Source: an uncultured Prevotella sp.
GTDB lineage: Bacteria; Bacteroidota; Bacteroidia; Bacteroidales; Bacteroidaceae
Assembly: GCA_947302435.1 (NCBI GenBank)
Contig: CAMYVQ010000012.1
Span: forward strand, 1 to 64,000
DNA: 64,000 nt
Direction: 5' to 3'
The notes beneath the pieces were generated by a model. That model worked only from the letters and a program-made list of their open reading frames with translations. It was not told the origin of the DNA and searched no databases. How positions within the stretch are numbered: the stretch's first letter is position 1; each line of letters starts with the position of its first letter. This document shows positions 43,479 to 55,182 of this stretch, piece after piece. The position numbers and the translations under genes are program-made.

Positions 43479-45626
43479 ATGACACTATTGGTCTCATATC
43501 TACACGTTAGCGATCCCACGCTCATCTTCTTCGTGGTGCTATTGATAGTGCTCTTTGCACCTATCATTATGAGTAAACTGCGTATTCCCCACATCATTGG
43601 CATGGTGTTGGCAGGTGTACTCATTGGTGAAAAAGGACTCAACATTTTGGCGCGCGACGAGTCGTTCGAGCTTTTCGGTCGTGTGGGCCTGTTCTACATC
43701 ATGTTCCTGGCCGGTCTGGAGATGGATCTGGAGAGCGTGAAGAAAAACTCAAGGAACTTTGTTGTCTTCGGATTGCTGACCTGCTTTGTACCGCTCATCC
43801 TAACCTATGTCATGTCAATCACAGTGTTAGGATATAGTGGAAAAGCCTCGTTCCTTTTAGGCTGCATCATGGCATCGAACACACTCATTGCCTACCCCAT
43901 TGTGGGCCGTTACGGCCTACAGCGAAATTCGAGCGTGATGCTCAGCGTGGGCAGCAGCATGATCTCGCTGTTCCTGGCACTGGTGATGCTGGCAGGACTG
44001 ACAGCCACCTTCAGCAACAGCAGTGGATGGCTGTTCTGGTTGCTGTTTGCCGTAAAGCTCGCAGTCTTCATAGCAGGCAGCGTACTTTTCATCCCAAGGC
44101 TGACACGATACTTCCTGCGCCGCTACAGCGATGCCGTCATGCAGTATATCTTCGTCATGGCCGTGATGTTTCTCAGTGCCGCCCTGAGTTCGCTCATCGG
44201 GTTAGAGGGAATCTTCGGTGCCTTCCTTTCCGGCCTTATCCTGAACAGATACATCCCCAAGGTGTCGCCGTTGATGAACCGCATAGAGTTCATTGGCAAC
44301 GCCCTGTTCATCCCCTATTTCCTTATCGGCGTGGGCATGCTCATCAACCTGCGCATCATTGGCGAAGAACCTTCCACACTCTGGATCGTGCTGCTCATTG
44401 CCTTTTTCGGAACCTTTGGCAAGGCATTGGCAGCCTACATGTCGAGCCTGCTGTTCCGTCTGTCAAAGGCCGAAGGCCACATGATGTTCGGACTGACTTC
44501 AGCCCACGCAGCCGGAGCGATTGCCATGGTGATGGTGGGCATGCGATTAGAGGTTGAGCCTGGCGTGATGCTGGTGGACGACCAAATGCTAAACGGTGTC
44601 GTCATCATGATTTTAGTGACGTGCGTAGCCTCCACACTCATGACACAGAAAGCGGCCGTCGAGCTTAGTCTGGCCAACAGTTATTATCACAACATCCGGT
44701 CAGCAACGTCTTCTGACACTTACAGCGACCAGAAAGATGACGAGAAGATACTGATTTGCGTGAAATATCCGGAAATCGCCCCGAAATTAGTGTATCTGTC
44801 ATTGCTCATGCGCAACCAGAAACTGAACCGTGAACTGGTGGCTCTCAACGTTGTTTACGATGACAAGGACAGTAACGAAGCACGGCAAGACGGCCTCAGG
44901 CTGCTGGAAGAACTACAGCAACAGGCCAGCGCATCGGAGGTTCGGATGCAGACGCAGGTACGACTGGCCTCCAACATTGCCAACGGCATCAAGCATGCTT
45001 TTCGCGAATTTGCCTGCTCAGAGGTCATCATGGGCATGCACGTCCATAAGGATGTGTCACAGAAATTCTGGGGTGAGTTCATCCAGAGTCTTTATAACGG
45101 ATTGAACCGACAGATTATCCTGACCCGTTTTGAACAGCCGATGTCTACGCTCAGGCTCATTCAGGTTGCCGTTCCATCGAGAGCAGAACTTGAACAGGGT
45201 TTCCATCGTTGGCTGGAACGTCTGTGCCGCTTTGCCGAACAGCTCGACTGCCGCATTCTGTTCCACGGGCGCGATGAAACATTCATATTTATTAAAGAAT
45301 TCATTGAGAAAAAACATCCAAGTGTACGGGGTGAATATAAGAAAATGGGGCACTGGAACGAGCTGCCCACCCTCGCTGCCGGTATCATGACAGACCACCT
45401 CTTTGTGGTTGTCACCGCACGTAAGGGAACCATCAGCTATAAAACGGCTCTCGACCGACTGCCCGACGAACTGACGAAGTACTTCTCGGGTACTAACCTC
45501 ATGATCATCTTCCCCGACCAATATGGTGAACAGAAAGAAGACTCCATGAGCTTCACTGAAGCACAGCACCGTGAGGAGAACAGTATCTACGACATGCTGT
45601 CACACTGGATTCATCGCAAACGATAA
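43479..45626 (+). CDS. CPA2-family cation:proton antiporter
   Basis: A 715-residue protein. The first ~400 residues contain about 12 membrane helices with the Na+/H+ exchanger pattern [21 protein letters not shown] and [15 protein letters not shown]. The C-terminal ~300 residues are cytoplasmic and resemble two universal-stress-like alpha/beta domains, probably regulatory. The frame opens with a TTG at 43467 inside the promoter, so the ATG at 43479 is preferred. Cation choice (Na+ or K+) is not readable. It is followed after 11 bp by lolD. Confidence 0.9.
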   Translation: MTLLVSYLHVSDPTLIFFVVLLIVLFAPIIMSKLRIPHIIGMVLAGVLIGEKGLNILARDESFELFGRVGLFYIMFLAGLEMDLESVKKNSRNFVVFGLLTCFVPLILTYVMSITVLGYSGKASFLLGCIMASNTLIAYPIVGRYGLQRNSSVMLSVGSSMISLFLALVMLAGLTATFSNSSGWLFWLLFAVKLAVFIAGSVLFIPRLTRYFLRRYSDAVMQYIFVMAVMFLSAALSSLIGLEGIFGAFLSGLILNRYIPKVSPLMNRIEFIGNALFIPYFLIGVGMLINLRIIGEEPSTLWIVLLIAFFGTFGKALAAYMSSLLFRLSKAEGHMMFGLTSAHAAGAIAMVMVGMRLEVEPGVMLVDDQMLNGVVIMILVTCVASTLMTQKAAVELSLANSYYHNIRSATSSDTYSDQKDDEKILICVKYPEIAPKLVYLSLLMRNQKLNRELVALNVVYDDKDSNEARQDGLRLLEELQQQASASEVRMQTQVRLASNIANGIKHAFREFACSEVIMGMHVHKDVSQKFWGEFIQSLYNGLNRQIILTRFEQPMSTLRLIQVAVPSRAELEQGFHRWLERLCRFAEQLDCRILFHGRDETFIFIKEFIEKKHPSVRGEYKKMGHWNELPTLAAGIMTDHLFVVVTARKGTISYKTALDRLPDELTKYFSGTNLMIIFPDQYGEQKEDSMSFTEAQHREENSIYDMLSHWIHRKR

Positions 45627-45637
45627 CCTCTTATATT

Positions 45638-46303
45638 ATGATAGACATCAAGAACATCACCAAGAGCTTCGGCCCGCTCCAAGTCCTGAAAGGCATCGAC
45701 CTTACCATCGACAAGGGAGAAGTGGTGAGCATCGTAGGCCCCAGCGGAGCCGGCAAGACCACCCTCTTGCAGATTATAGGCACCCTCGACCGCCCCGACA
45801 CGGGTTCGGTAAGTGTCGACTCCATCGTCACTACCACCCTCTCCCAGAAGCAGCTCAGCGACTTCCGCAACCGGCATTTGGGCTTTGTGTTCCAGTTCCA
45901 CCAATTGCTGCCTGAGTTTACTGCCATCGAGAACATCATGATACCGGCTTACATTGCTGGCCGTTCCAACAAAGATGCCAAGGCGCGTGCCGAGGAACTC
46001 CTACAGTTCATGGGACTTACCGACCGTGCCCATCACAAACCTGCCGAACTGTCTGGGGGCGAGAAGCAACGTGTAGCCGTAGCCCGTGCGTTGGTGAACA
46101 ACCCTGCCGTGATCCTGGCCGACGAACCCAGCGGCTCACTCGACTCCCAAAACAAGAAGGAACTGCACCAACTCTTCTTCGACTTGCGCGACAAGTTCGG
46201 ACAAACCTTTGTCATCGTCACCCACGATGAGGAACTGGCTTCACTCACCGACAGAACCATACACATGAAAGATGGCCTGTTAGCCATCCCACCCCAGACT
46301 TAG
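45638..46303 (+). CDS. lolD: LolD-type ABC transporter ATP-binding protein
   Basis: A 221-residue ABC ATPase. Walker [10 protein letters not shown] (about 38-46), Q-loop [12 protein letters not shown], signature [15 protein letters not shown] (about 140) and Walker [12 protein letters not shown] are all intact. It resembles LolD/MacB-type subunits, which power lipoprotein release or export with FtsX-like membrane partners. No permease is adjacent, so the partner must lie elsewhere. Short gaps on both sides place it in one transcript with the antiporter and cvfB. Confidence 0.87.
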   Translation: MIDIKNITKSFGPLQVLKGIDLTIDKGEVVSIVGPSGAGKTTLLQIIGTLDRPDTGSVSVDSIVTTTLSQKQLSDFRNRHLGFVFQFHQLLPEFTAIENIMIPAYIAGRSNKDAKARAEELLQFMGLTDRAHHKPAELSGGEKQRVAVARALVNNPAVILADEPSGSLDSQNKKELHQLFFDLRDKFGQTFVIVTHDEELASLTDRTIHMKDGLLAIPPQT

Positions 46304-46317
46304 TAGACTTAAACATT

Positions 46318-47145
46318 ATGCTAAAAATCGGAGATTACAACACACTGAAGATTGTCAAGCATGTGGACTTCGGCCTGTATCTTGACGGAGGCGACGAGGG
46401 CGAAGTGCTTCTGCCCAAACGCTATTGCACCCCCCAAATGAACATTGGCGACGAGCTTACCGTATTTATCTATCTCGATCAGGAGGAACGCATCATAGCC
46501 ACCACAGAGCAGCCTCTCGCCAAAGTGGGAGAGTTTGCCTACCTCGAGGTGGCTTGGATTAACAAATACGGTGCTTTCCTGAAATGGGGTCCAATGAAAG
46601 ACCTGTTCTGCCCGTTCCGTGAACAGAAGCAACGCATGGAGCAGGGCCGCAGCTATATTGTCTATGTCATGGAAGACGAGCAGACCCACCGGCTCGTTGC
46701 CACTGCGAAGGTTGAGCGTTACCTAACCGCCGCCTCTTCCCTGAACCATGGCACTCCCTGTGACTGTCTCATCTGGCAGAAGACCGACTTGGGCTTTAAG
46801 GCGATTATCGACAACCGTTATCAGGGGCAGCTCTACGACAATCAGATTTTCCAGCCCCTTCATACGGGTGTACGCCTCACCGCTTACATTGACCATGTGC
46901 GGCAAGACGGAAAGATAGACCTTACCTTACAGCCCACGGGACATCAGCACACGCTCGACTTTGCCGAAGTGCTACTGCGCTATCTCCATGAGAACGACGG
47001 GCGGTGTGACTTGGGCGACAAGAGTCCGTCGGAACTCATTGCCGACCGTTTCAAGGTGTCGAAGAAAGCCTACAAAAAAGCCATCGGCGACCTGTATCGC
47101 CGACGGCTCATCACCATTACAGACGAAGGAATCAAGCTGGTTTAG
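46318..47145 (+). CDS. cvfB: CvfB-type S1 RNA-binding protein
   Basis: A 275-residue protein built of three S1-like beta domains (about 1-60, 65-130 and 140-205) and a C-terminal winged-helix domain (about 215-275, with SKKAYKKAIGDLYRRRLI). This is the CvfB/YitL architecture, an RNA-binding regulator family. The start at MLKIGDYN matches the family. The stop codon and last codons form part of a terminator hairpin. Confidence 0.9.
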   Translation: MLKIGDYNTLKIVKHVDFGLYLDGGDEGEVLLPKRYCTPQMNIGDELTVFIYLDQEERIIATTEQPLAKVGEFAYLEVAWINKYGAFLKWGPMKDLFCPFREQKQRMEQGRSYIVYVMEDEQTHRLVATAKVERYLTAASSLNHGTPCDCLIWQKTDLGFKAIIDNRYQGQLYDNQIFQPLHTGVRLTAYIDHVRQDGKIDLTLQPTGHQHTLDFAEVLLRYLHENDGRCDLGDKSPSELIADRFKVSKKAYKKAIGDLYRRRLITITDEGIKLV

Positions 47146-47165
47146 CTTGATTCCTTTCTTTTTAT
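47128..47165 (+). terminator. intrinsic terminator overlapping the cvfB stop codon
   Basis: GGAATCAAGCT (47128-47138) and AGCTTGATTCC (47144-47154) are perfect complements with a 5-base loop, followed by a T-rich run. The 5' arm codes for the last residues of CvfB (GIKLV). Confidence 0.8.
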
Positions 47166-47189
47166 TCATGCCTTTTTTCTTTCATTGCC

Positions 47190-50100
47190 CTATTTCATTA
47201 TCTTCTTACCTCCCTGTATGAAAATACCGTTTTGCAGCTGATTAGCACGCATGCCGTTCAGCGTGTAAGAATCCGTCCATTTCGTATGACCGGCCTGCAA
47301 TGGGGCAATCTGAGTGGCAAGCAAATAGTCGTCAATGCTTTTGGCAAAATTGATGTCATAAATCTCACATGAGCCATCCGTGTTAGCAGAAGTCAGGCCA
47401 AAAATGGTCTGTCCGACAGTCACGCTGGGGCGTTCGCCTGTGAAGTTTTCATACAAGCCGCTCGTCGACATGTTCCAAGCAATGATCACCTGCTGTTCGT
47501 CGTTGACAGTCACATTCTTTCGTGTCACCGGCACCACCTGAGACCCCTTGTTCGTTCCATTCAGCCACCAGAGATACGAAGCAGTACTGGTGATTTTCAG
47601 ATCCTTGCCACGCACCACCATAAATTTCTGGGCTGCATCAATATCATATTTGCAATCCTGATACTTCATCATCAGTGCAATATTGTTGTTGCCTGTAGCC
47701 TTGGCCTTTATCACATTGCGGTCAGTGTCGTAGGTAATGCTGCTTGCAGCAATACGTCCGGCATCGCCTGTTGTCCAGTCGCTGGCACGAAACTGATAAG
47801 CGTATGCTTTCGGATCATATCCCTTCATCAACCTCAGATAATAGAGGCCGGGATTCAGCGTACCCTTCGTAGCGGCAAGGCGCACCACAAACTTCGTTTT
47901 CACCTTTCCTTGGGCATCTTTCAGCAAAGCAGCCGGGATGGGATATTCAACATTGAAGAAGCCATTGGACTCGACCCACTTGGCCTTCGTCGTAATCTCA
48001 ATGTCAGCAATCTTTGTTCCGTCGACCAGCAGTTCGGCCTTTCGCCCTTGGTCGGCTGTAGTGAAACGGCACATAATGGCCAGACTGTCTTCCACACCCT
48101 CTTTATTAAATAAGGTGTACTGCACATAGCCGTCGGCACGGGCATCACGATAGCTCTCACCATGATAGGAACCTTTGCTTGAATCCGACGAATAGTTATA
48201 TTCATGGCCAGCCTCACTCTGCTGCTCACCAGGAGCCACAAAGTCAATCGTACGGCCTTGCAAAGCCTCGTTGGCAGCTTCAGTCTTGGCCATCGAGCTG
48301 TTGGCGAAATTCTCTGCCGTCTGCTGATACCAGTAGCACATGTAGCGGGCATGGTGTATGTCATAGAAAGGTTTCAGCGTAAGTGTCTTCCACCGATAGG
48401 TTTCCACACCCTCACGAGCGACATCAATCGTGAAAGTCAGTTTCGACATGTCCTCGCCCTTGATGCGGTTCAACACATCAGCACGGTTTCCAATGAGCAA
48501 CGGAGCCGAGAGCAGATTCTTCGATGTGGCCATTGAGCCTGGGGCATGATCCATGCGCCCCTCGCCACCATACTCGTTCTGGAGTTTCTCAAAGACAAGT
48601 CCTGTCGTCCCGGCTTCATCGTCTGAAGCGGCAGTGGTCTGTGCGCCCAACAGAATGGGGCCATAAGTGAAAGCGATATAGTCGGTATAGTTAGGACACT
48701 CCACATACTTCAGTTCCATGGGCAGCATCACCTCAATCTTGTCGCCCACCGCCCAAGTGCGGTTTACGGTCACATAGCTGGCTTTCCCCTTTACCACTGA
48801 AGCATTCACAGCAGTTCCGTTGACAGCCACCTGATAGCCATCGCCAGCCCACGCCGGATGGCGAAGGGCCACGGCGTAAGTGCCAGCCTTCTCGATGGTC
48901 AACTCTGTCTTGGGCATATATGGGAAGGAAGTGGTTTGCGTGACGGCAAAGTCGTCACTTGCCAAGCGCGAGGGAGTGAACAGGTTCACATAAAGTGTCT
49001 TGTTGCCGTCATGTGTATAGACGAAGTGCCCATACTTGGAATGGTTTTCCATGCCTGTACCCACACAGCACCACATGCCCTGGTTCACCTGTGAATAGAT
49101 GCGGTAGCCCTGCGGACGAAGGGTCGTGAAATAGACATAGCCGCCCGTTGTCGGGTCTTGCGTAGAGAGGATGTGGTTCCACATCGCATACTCATAAAAA
49201 TCGGCATATTTCGCATCGCCCGTACGGTCGGCCAGCATCTCCGAGAATTTCAGCATGTTGTTCGTATTGCACGATTCGGGACCGTCCAACTGGTCGATAT
49301 AACGGTTCGAGTTGCCGACAGACAGGAAATGCTCGTTCACCGAGTTTCCACCGATACAGACAGTGCGGTTCTCAGCCACGTCAGTCCAGAAGTTCTCGGC
49401 AGCTGTTCCATAGTTCGTGGCCGAAGCATCCTGTTCAAACACTCGCTCCATTCCGATGTACTTGGGCACCTGCGTATTGGCGTGCTTCCCGTCGAGGAAC
49501 GTCTTGTCCAATGTCTGCATGCCGTCGAGCATCGACTGGTGGGTGTACTTCTTGGCACCGTCCAGATACTTCTGGTCGCCAAACAACTGGTAGGCATCGA
49601 GCAGTGACTCGTTCATGCCGCCATGTTCACAGTTCAGGAAGCCTTGGAAATCGCTGTTGCTCACCTTGCTCACCACATTGATGCTCCAGTCGCACAACTT
49701 GCGGAACATCTCCTTGGCCTGTTCGCTGCCCCCATACATGTATGCATCGCGCAGACCGGCCAGAATCTTGTGCTGACAGTAGAAAGGCACCCATCCCCAA
49801 TTGCCCTGAATGGCTGTGAGGTCGCCCTTGTAGAGCTTCTTCCACGAATCGTTGATGGGCTGTCCGCCAATGAAGCCATACAACCCCTCCTTATTCTGGT
49901 CATAGACATCCTGGCAGTCCTTCATCACGGCAATCATGTATTCCATGCGTTCCTTCAGCTGCGCCCTCGTCGCTTCGTCGTGACAGGCAGCGTATGCTAA
50001 CGAGAGAGCCGACAGGTAGTGGCCGCCCACATGGCCGCTGAGATCAAAAGAAGAGTCGCCCCAGTTCCTGAAGTTCGGATGCTTATCCAACCACTGATAA

Positions 50101-50345
50101 TACTTATTGTTGCTATCGGTAGTAGCAGCAAGGCCGGCCTGACGCACGTAGGGTGTCAGCAACCGGTCTGTGTCATACTGCAACAGCATTCTGATGTTCA
50201 GATCCATGGCCGTCTTCATCGGGCCGTCAAGCAGTGTCACCTGTTCCAAATCGAAATGTTTGGGATAGAGTTCGCTCTGTGCATGCACAAAGGTCGATGC
50301 CGTCAACGACAGCACGCCTAAAACAACGTGTCTTAATTTCATCAT
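47190..50345 (-). CDS. GH127-type beta-L-arabinofuranosidase, secreted, multidomain
   Basis: A 1051-residue protein with signal peptide (1-22, ending FVHAQ). Residues ~25-600 form the family 127 catalytic barrel: SFDLSGHVGGHYLSALSLAY, NCEHGGMNES (acid/base-type Glu), ESCNTNNMLK and WCCVGTGMENH with the zinc-bound Cys nucleophile region. Additional C-terminal beta domains (about 700-1000) include a DUF4986-like part. The final residues NGIFIQGGKKIMK resemble a T9SS-type sorting tail, so the enzyme is probably surface-bound or released. Start at 50345 (MMKL) follows the promoter; 50342 is equally possible. Confidence 0.87.
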   Translation of the reverse strand: MMKLRHVVLGVLSLTASTFVHAQSELYPKHFDLEQVTLLDGPMKTAMDLNIRMLLQYDTDRLLTPYVRQAGLAATTDSNNKYYQWLDKHPNFRNWGDSSFDLSGHVGGHYLSALSLAYAACHDEATRAQLKERMEYMIAVMKDCQDVYDQNKEGLYGFIGGQPINDSWKKLYKGDLTAIQGNWGWVPFYCQHKILAGLRDAYMYGGSEQAKEMFRKLCDWSINVVSKVSNSDFQGFLNCEHGGMNESLLDAYQLFGDQKYLDGAKKYTHQSMLDGMQTLDKTFLDGKHANTQVPKYIGMERVFEQDASATNYGTAAENFWTDVAENRTVCIGGNSVNEHFLSVGNSNRYIDQLDGPESCNTNNMLKFSEMLADRTGDAKYADFYEYAMWNHILSTQDPTTGGYVYFTTLRPQGYRIYSQVNQGMWCCVGTGMENHSKYGHFVYTHDGNKTLYVNLFTPSRLASDDFAVTQTTSFPYMPKTELTIEKAGTYAVALRHPAWAGDGYQVAVNGTAVNASVVKGKASYVTVNRTWAVGDKIEVMLPMELKYVECPNYTDYIAFTYGPILLGAQTTAASDDEAGTTGLVFEKLQNEYGGEGRMDHAPGSMATSKNLLSAPLLIGNRADVLNRIKGEDMSKLTFTIDVAREGVETYRWKTLTLKPFYDIHHARYMCYWYQQTAENFANSSMAKTEAANEALQGRTIDFVAPGEQQSEAGHEYNYSSDSSKGSYHGESYRDARADGYVQYTLFNKEGVEDSLAIMCRFTTADQGRKAELLVDGTKIADIEITTKAKWVESNGFFNVEYPIPAALLKDAQGKVKTKFVVRLAATKGTLNPGLYYLRLMKGYDPKAYAYQFRASDWTTGDAGRIAASSITYDTDRNVIKAKATGNNNIALMMKYQDCKYDIDAAQKFMVVRGKDLKITSTASYLWWLNGTNKGSQVVPVTRKNVTVNDEQQVIIAWNMSTSGLYENFTGERPSVTVGQTIFGLTSANTDGSCEIYDINFAKSIDDYLLATQIAPLQAGHTKWTDSYTLNGMRANQLQNGIFIQGGKKIMK

Positions 50346-50370
50346 TCTTTCCGTTTTAAGTGTTTGTTGG

Positions 50371-50402
50371 CAAAGGTACGAAAAAAAAGTCCAATTTGCA
50401 AA
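50371..50402 (-). promoter_or_regulatory. promoter of the GH127 gene
   Basis: -7 TACCTTTG at 50371-50378 and -33 TTTG at 50399-50402 with 20-base spacing, on the minus strand, 25 bases before the start codon. Confidence 0.65.
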
Positions 50403-50450
50403 CCTTTTCGCCACTTTTCAATAAGGATTACCGTTGTTTAGCCAAAGTTC

Positions 50451-50838
50451 TGTCTAAATAACAATCGCGTCATAACTCACACGAAATTCAGGGCCAAGAC
50501 CCTTTGGAAAATCCGTGCAAGTTTTGATGTTACTCACTATCTTACTGTAATTCAGCGGTTTATACGAAACATGATGATCGGGCCCGTTCCGCCACCTTGC
50601 GATTTGTATTGAATCACAGTGTAAATAAAGGTTTTCACACCGTCATTCGTGTTGAATGAGCAAATCACTCATATTGAATGGTAACGTCAGTTGACTTGAA
50701 TCGTGGTGAGAAATGATACAAATCGTGGAAGTAGTGCAGTTCGGAGGGGCAGAAGATGGCTGAAAGGCGGTTAGAAAATCCTATTTCAAGTTTTCCGTTT
50801 GTCTCGAAAATCGAAAAATCCAAGTGCTTATTTAGATA
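50451..50838 (+). repeat. 388-bp structured non-coding element, copy A
   Basis: The ends are TGTCTAAATAACAA (from 50451) and TTATTTAGATA (to 50838), i.e. near-perfect 11-bp terminal inverted repeats. A second copy of 389 bp lies at 61659-62047 in the opposite orientation. The copies agree best at both ends, including a shared inner block GTTTGTCTCGAAAATCGAA near the right end. The middle diverges but keeps ATTTGTATTGAAT and imperfect stem-loops in like places. No ORF is credible. It fills most of the 550-bp gap before the GH127 gene. Likely a non-autonomous mobile element or a family of structured RNA genes. Confidence 0.75.
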
Positions 50839-50898
50839 CATATTGGGGCTTCCATATCCCCTATACTATAGACCAGTTAGAGAGTGAAATAAGAAAGG

Positions 50899-51165
50899 CT
50901 ATTTTGAATAATGGAAACGAGCAGAAATAACATAGACATAAACTCTTCCACTACTAATGGAGTAAATCAAGCGATGCTCATCATTAATGCGGCGGCTCCA
51001 TTTACCCTGTTCACCTCGAAGAGGTTCAGGTTTTCCTATACCTGTAAAGGGATGCTCCAAAATGTCAGCAAGCAAGGCTCTTATGCGTTTCAGAATATGT
51101 GTATTACCAGTCTGTTTCCAGTATTGCAAGTCTTCTATTGCTTGGGGAAGAAATGCTATTTCCAT
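50899..51165 (-). CDS. yoeB: YoeB/Txe-family toxin
   Basis: An 88-residue protein of the RelE superfamily. It starts MEIAFLPQAIEDLQYWKQTG and has the conserved block GIGKPEPLRGEQGKWSRRIN with HRLIYSI, ending ARFHYSK with the catalytic-type His near the C-terminus. These toxins cut mRNA at the ribosome. The gene overlaps the end of the antitoxin gene by 10 bp, in the usual antitoxin-first order. All key residues appear present. Confidence 0.9.
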   Translation of the reverse strand: MEIAFLPQAIEDLQYWKQTGNTHILKRIRALLADILEHPFTGIGKPEPLRGEQGKWSRRINDEHRLIYSISSGRVYVYVISARFHYSK

Positions 51166-51395
51166 ATCTCGTCCAATGTTACAACTTTGAAATTGCCATT
51201 CTTTATGTCTTCTTCACCTTTGCGTAAAATATCAACCATTGCGGGAGAAGACATAATATACTCCGTTTCATCCATAGCATGTTTCTTTGCTGAAAGCTTC
51301 TTGATAGCTTTCAAGGCTTTCTTCATCAAGCCCTCATCCTCAGCGATGAAACTTAGTTCACGGAACAATTCCGCATTTAGTTGTAATGCCGTCAT
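51156..51395 (-). CDS. antitoxin of the YoeB module
   Basis: A 79-residue protein from the ATG at 51395 (an in-frame TTG at 51410 is an alternative). It is mostly helical, with a Lys-rich middle (MKKALKAIKKLSAKK) and a C-terminal toxin-binding segment rich in acidic residues (EEDIKNGNFKVVTLDEIW). It does not look like the classic YefM/Phd N-terminal fold, so it may be a different antitoxin class. A TAATTTTG -7 element at 51420-51427 drives the pair. Confidence 0.8.
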   Translation of the reverse strand: MTALQLNAELFRELSFIAEDEGLMKKALKAIKKLSAKKHAMDETEYIMSSPAMVDILRKGEEDIKNGNFKVVTLDEIWK

Positions 51396-51419
51396 AAGTT
51401 CGTTATTCAATTATGAGTG

Positions 51420-51427
51420 CAAAATTA
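51420..51427 (-). promoter_or_regulatory. -7 promoter element of the toxin-antitoxin pair
   Basis: TAATTTTG on the minus strand, 24 bases before the antitoxin ATG. Confidence 0.55.
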
Positions 51428-51465
51428 CGAATTATTTCCGAATAAACAAATAAAAACAAGATAAA

Positions 51466-51603
51466 ATGAACAAAGTCGATAAGAACAGACCCGTTTCGAG
51501 TATTAAGCACGACGATAAGCGTGCTGCCATTCACTGGCTTCTGCTGGTTGGCATCCTAACTCCTTCACCAATCCTCCCAATTTTGGTTTCATTCCCAAAT
51601 TGA
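51466..51603 (+). pseudogene. possible remnant of a DNA methyltransferase gene start
   Basis: A 45-codon frame beginning MNKVDKNRPVSSIKHDDKRA lies in the 335-bp gap before the ABC-F gene. The opening resembles, from memory, the N-terminus of some site-specific DNA methyltransferases (VSSIKHDDKR). After about 22 residues the likeness is lost. It may be the broken start of a lost restriction-modification gene, or simply a chance frame. Confidence 0.25.
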
Positions 51604-51691
51604 ACATCCTCGTTCTGCCCCGTCTTGCCTTTATTTTAGGCCGAAATGCGTTAATCTTCCAAAATCGCTTTCTTTTTACACGCTTTTTTCG

Positions 51692-51699
51692 TAAATTTG
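51692..51699 (+). promoter_or_regulatory. -7 promoter element of the ABC-F gene
   Basis: TAAATTTG matches TAnnTTTG and lies 31 bases before the start codon. Confidence 0.55.
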
Positions 51700-51721
51700 C
51701 ACGCGATTTACAATATATTAA

Positions 51722-53344
<1,623 letters not shown>

Positions 53345-53401
53345 GGCAACTTCGGCATACTATTTGCTAAAAGCCTTTTGAAACATATAAAACACTATAT
53401 C

Positions 53402-53998
53402 ATGGACGAAAAAGAACTGAATAAGGAACAAGAAGAGACCTTGACCGATACAGAGGCGAAGGTTGGAGATACTGACGAAACGGCAGAAACTGAAGCTACC
53501 GAAAATGCCGAAGTGACAGACAAGGAGGAAGAAGTGGCAGAAGAGAAAAGCCCCTTAGAGGTGGCCGAAGAGCAGATTGCTGACCTGAAAGACAAGTATC
53601 TTCGTCAGGTAGCCGAATTTGACAACTACCGTAAGCGTACGTTGAAAGAGCGTGCCGAACTAATCTTGAATGGCGGTGAGAAGGTGCTAACTTCACTGCT
53701 CCCAATCATTGACGACATGGAACTTGCCATCAAGAATGGTGGGAAGACTGACGATCCGCAGGTGCTCCGCGAAGGAATGGAACTTATCTACCACAAATTC
53801 GTGAAAGTGCTCGAAGGGCATGGCGTGACAAAGATCGAGACCGAGGATGCCGATTTTGACACCGATATTCACGAGGCCGTAGCGATGGTTCCTGGAATGG
53901 GCGACGACAAGAAGGGCAAGGTCATCGACTGTCTGACAGCTGGCTATAAACTCAATGACAAAGTAATCCGCCACGCCAAAGTGGCCGTGGGACAATAA
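53402..53998 (+). CDS. grpE: nucleotide exchange factor GrpE
   Basis: A 198-residue protein. The first ~60 residues are acidic and disordered (rich in Glu, Asp and Thr), followed by a long coiled coil and the C-terminal beta domain with DTDIHEAVAMVPG and GYKLNDKVIRHAKVAVGQ, typical for GrpE. It releases ADP from DnaK. The frame opens at a TTG (53378), but the ATG at 53402 fits the family. Three bases separate it from dnaJ. Confidence 0.95.
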   Translation: MDEKELNKEQEETLTDTEAKVGDTDETAETEATENAEVTDKEEEVAEEKSPLEVAEEQIADLKDKYLRQVAEFDNYRKRTLKERAELILNGGEKVLTSLLPIIDDMELAIKNGGKTDDPQVLREGMELIYHKFVKVLEGHGVTKIETEDADFDTDIHEAVAMVPGMGDDKKGKVIDCLTAGYKLNDKVIRHAKVAVGQ

Positions 53999-54001
53999 AC
54001 A

Positions 54002-55162
54002 ATGGTACAAAAAAGAGACTACTACGAGGTATTAGGTGTAGCAAAGACAGCCTCGGAAGACGAAATCAAAAAGGCTTATCGAAAGATTGCCATCAAATAT
54101 CACCCTGACCGCAACCCTGGCGACAAGGGAGCAGAGGAAAAGTTCAAAGAGGCAGCTGAGGCCTACGATGTGCTCCACGACCCACAGAAACGACAGCAGT
54201 ACGACCAGTTCGGCTTCAACGGCCCGATGGGCGGCGGCGGATTCGGAGGTTTCGGAGGTGCATCGATGAATATGGATGACATCTTCTCCATGTTCGGCGA
54301 CATTTTCGGTGGACATGGCTTCGGTGGCTTCGGAGGAGGCGGTGGCCGCGGTCGATCCCAACAGCAACGTGGAGGCGACCTACGCCTAAAAGTGCGCCTG
54401 ACACTTGAAGAGATCAACAAAGGTGTCACCAAGAAATTCAAGGTCCGTAAGGATATTGAATGCCAGCACTGCCATGGTACTGGTGCCGAAGGCAATAGCG
54501 GCAAGGAAACATGCCCTACCTGTCACGGCAGCGGTGTCATCACTCACACCACGCAGAGCATCTTTGGCATGATGCAGACACAAGGCATCTGTCCGACCTG
54601 CCACGGAAACGGTGAGGTTATCAAGAACAAATGTCATGAATGCGGTGGCAGCGGTGTTGTCAAAGGTGAAGAAGTGGTCGAGATAAAAATTCCCGCCGGT
54701 GTGGCTGAAGGCATGGTGCTCAATGTGCCTGGCAAGGGTAATGCCGGTCCAAACAACGGCATTAGCGGCGACATACAGGTGTTCATTGAAGAAGAGGCTA
54801 ACGACACCTTTGTCCGTGATGGCAACGACCTGATTTTCAACCTTCTGTTGGACTTCCCGACGGCTGCCCTTGGCGGTGAGATTGAGATTCCCACCATTGA
54901 AGGCAACAAACTGAAAGTGAAAATAGAATCAGGCACCCAACCTGGTAAGACTCTCAGACTGCGCGGAAAAGGACTGCCTGCCGTTCAGGGCTATGGTAAT
55001 GGCCGTGGCGATTTGGTTGTCAATATCAGTGTCTATGTCCCAAAGACTTTGTCGCGCGAAGAGAAACAGGCATTGGAGGATTTCCGCAACAGCGACAATT
55101 TCAAGGGTGACCGCCAGACACGCGAATCCATTTTCCAGCGTTTCAAGAACTACTTTAACTAA
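54002..55162 (+). CDS. dnaJ: chaperone DnaJ
   Basis: A 386-residue type I Hsp40. The J domain has HPD in YHPDRNPG (about 33-40), followed by a Gly/Phe-rich stretch (about 75-120). Four zinc motifs follow ([24 protein letters not shown] and CHECGGSG, about 155-225), then the C-terminal substrate domains. It delivers substrates to DnaK and stimulates its ATPase. Co-transcribed with grpE. Confidence 0.96.
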   Translation: MVQKRDYYEVLGVAKTASEDEIKKAYRKIAIKYHPDRNPGDKGAEEKFKEAAEAYDVLHDPQKRQQYDQFGFNGPMGGGGFGGFGGASMNMDDIFSMFGDIFGGHGFGGFGGGGGRGRSQQQRGGDLRLKVRLTLEEINKGVTKKFKVRKDIECQHCHGTGAEGNSGKETCPTCHGSGVITHTTQSIFGMMQTQGICPTCHGNGEVIKNKCHECGGSGVVKGEEVVEIKIPAGVAEGMVLNVPGKGNAGPNNGISGDIQVFIEEEANDTFVRDGNDLIFNLLLDFPTAALGGEIEIPTIEGNKLKVKIESGTQPGKTLRLRGKGLPAVQGYGNGRGDLVVNISVYVPKTLSREEKQALEDFRNSDNFKGDRQTRESIFQRFKNYFN

Positions 55163-55182
55163 TTCCCCCTACCCTAACGCTC

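Noticed and set aside
50780..50928. Plus-strand frame ending YWGFHIPYTIDQLES...NGNEQK at the right border of element copy A
   Set aside because: Looks protein-like, but its last ~30 bases overlap the coding end of the YoeB toxin on the other strand and it runs into the element; too weak to call a gene remnant.
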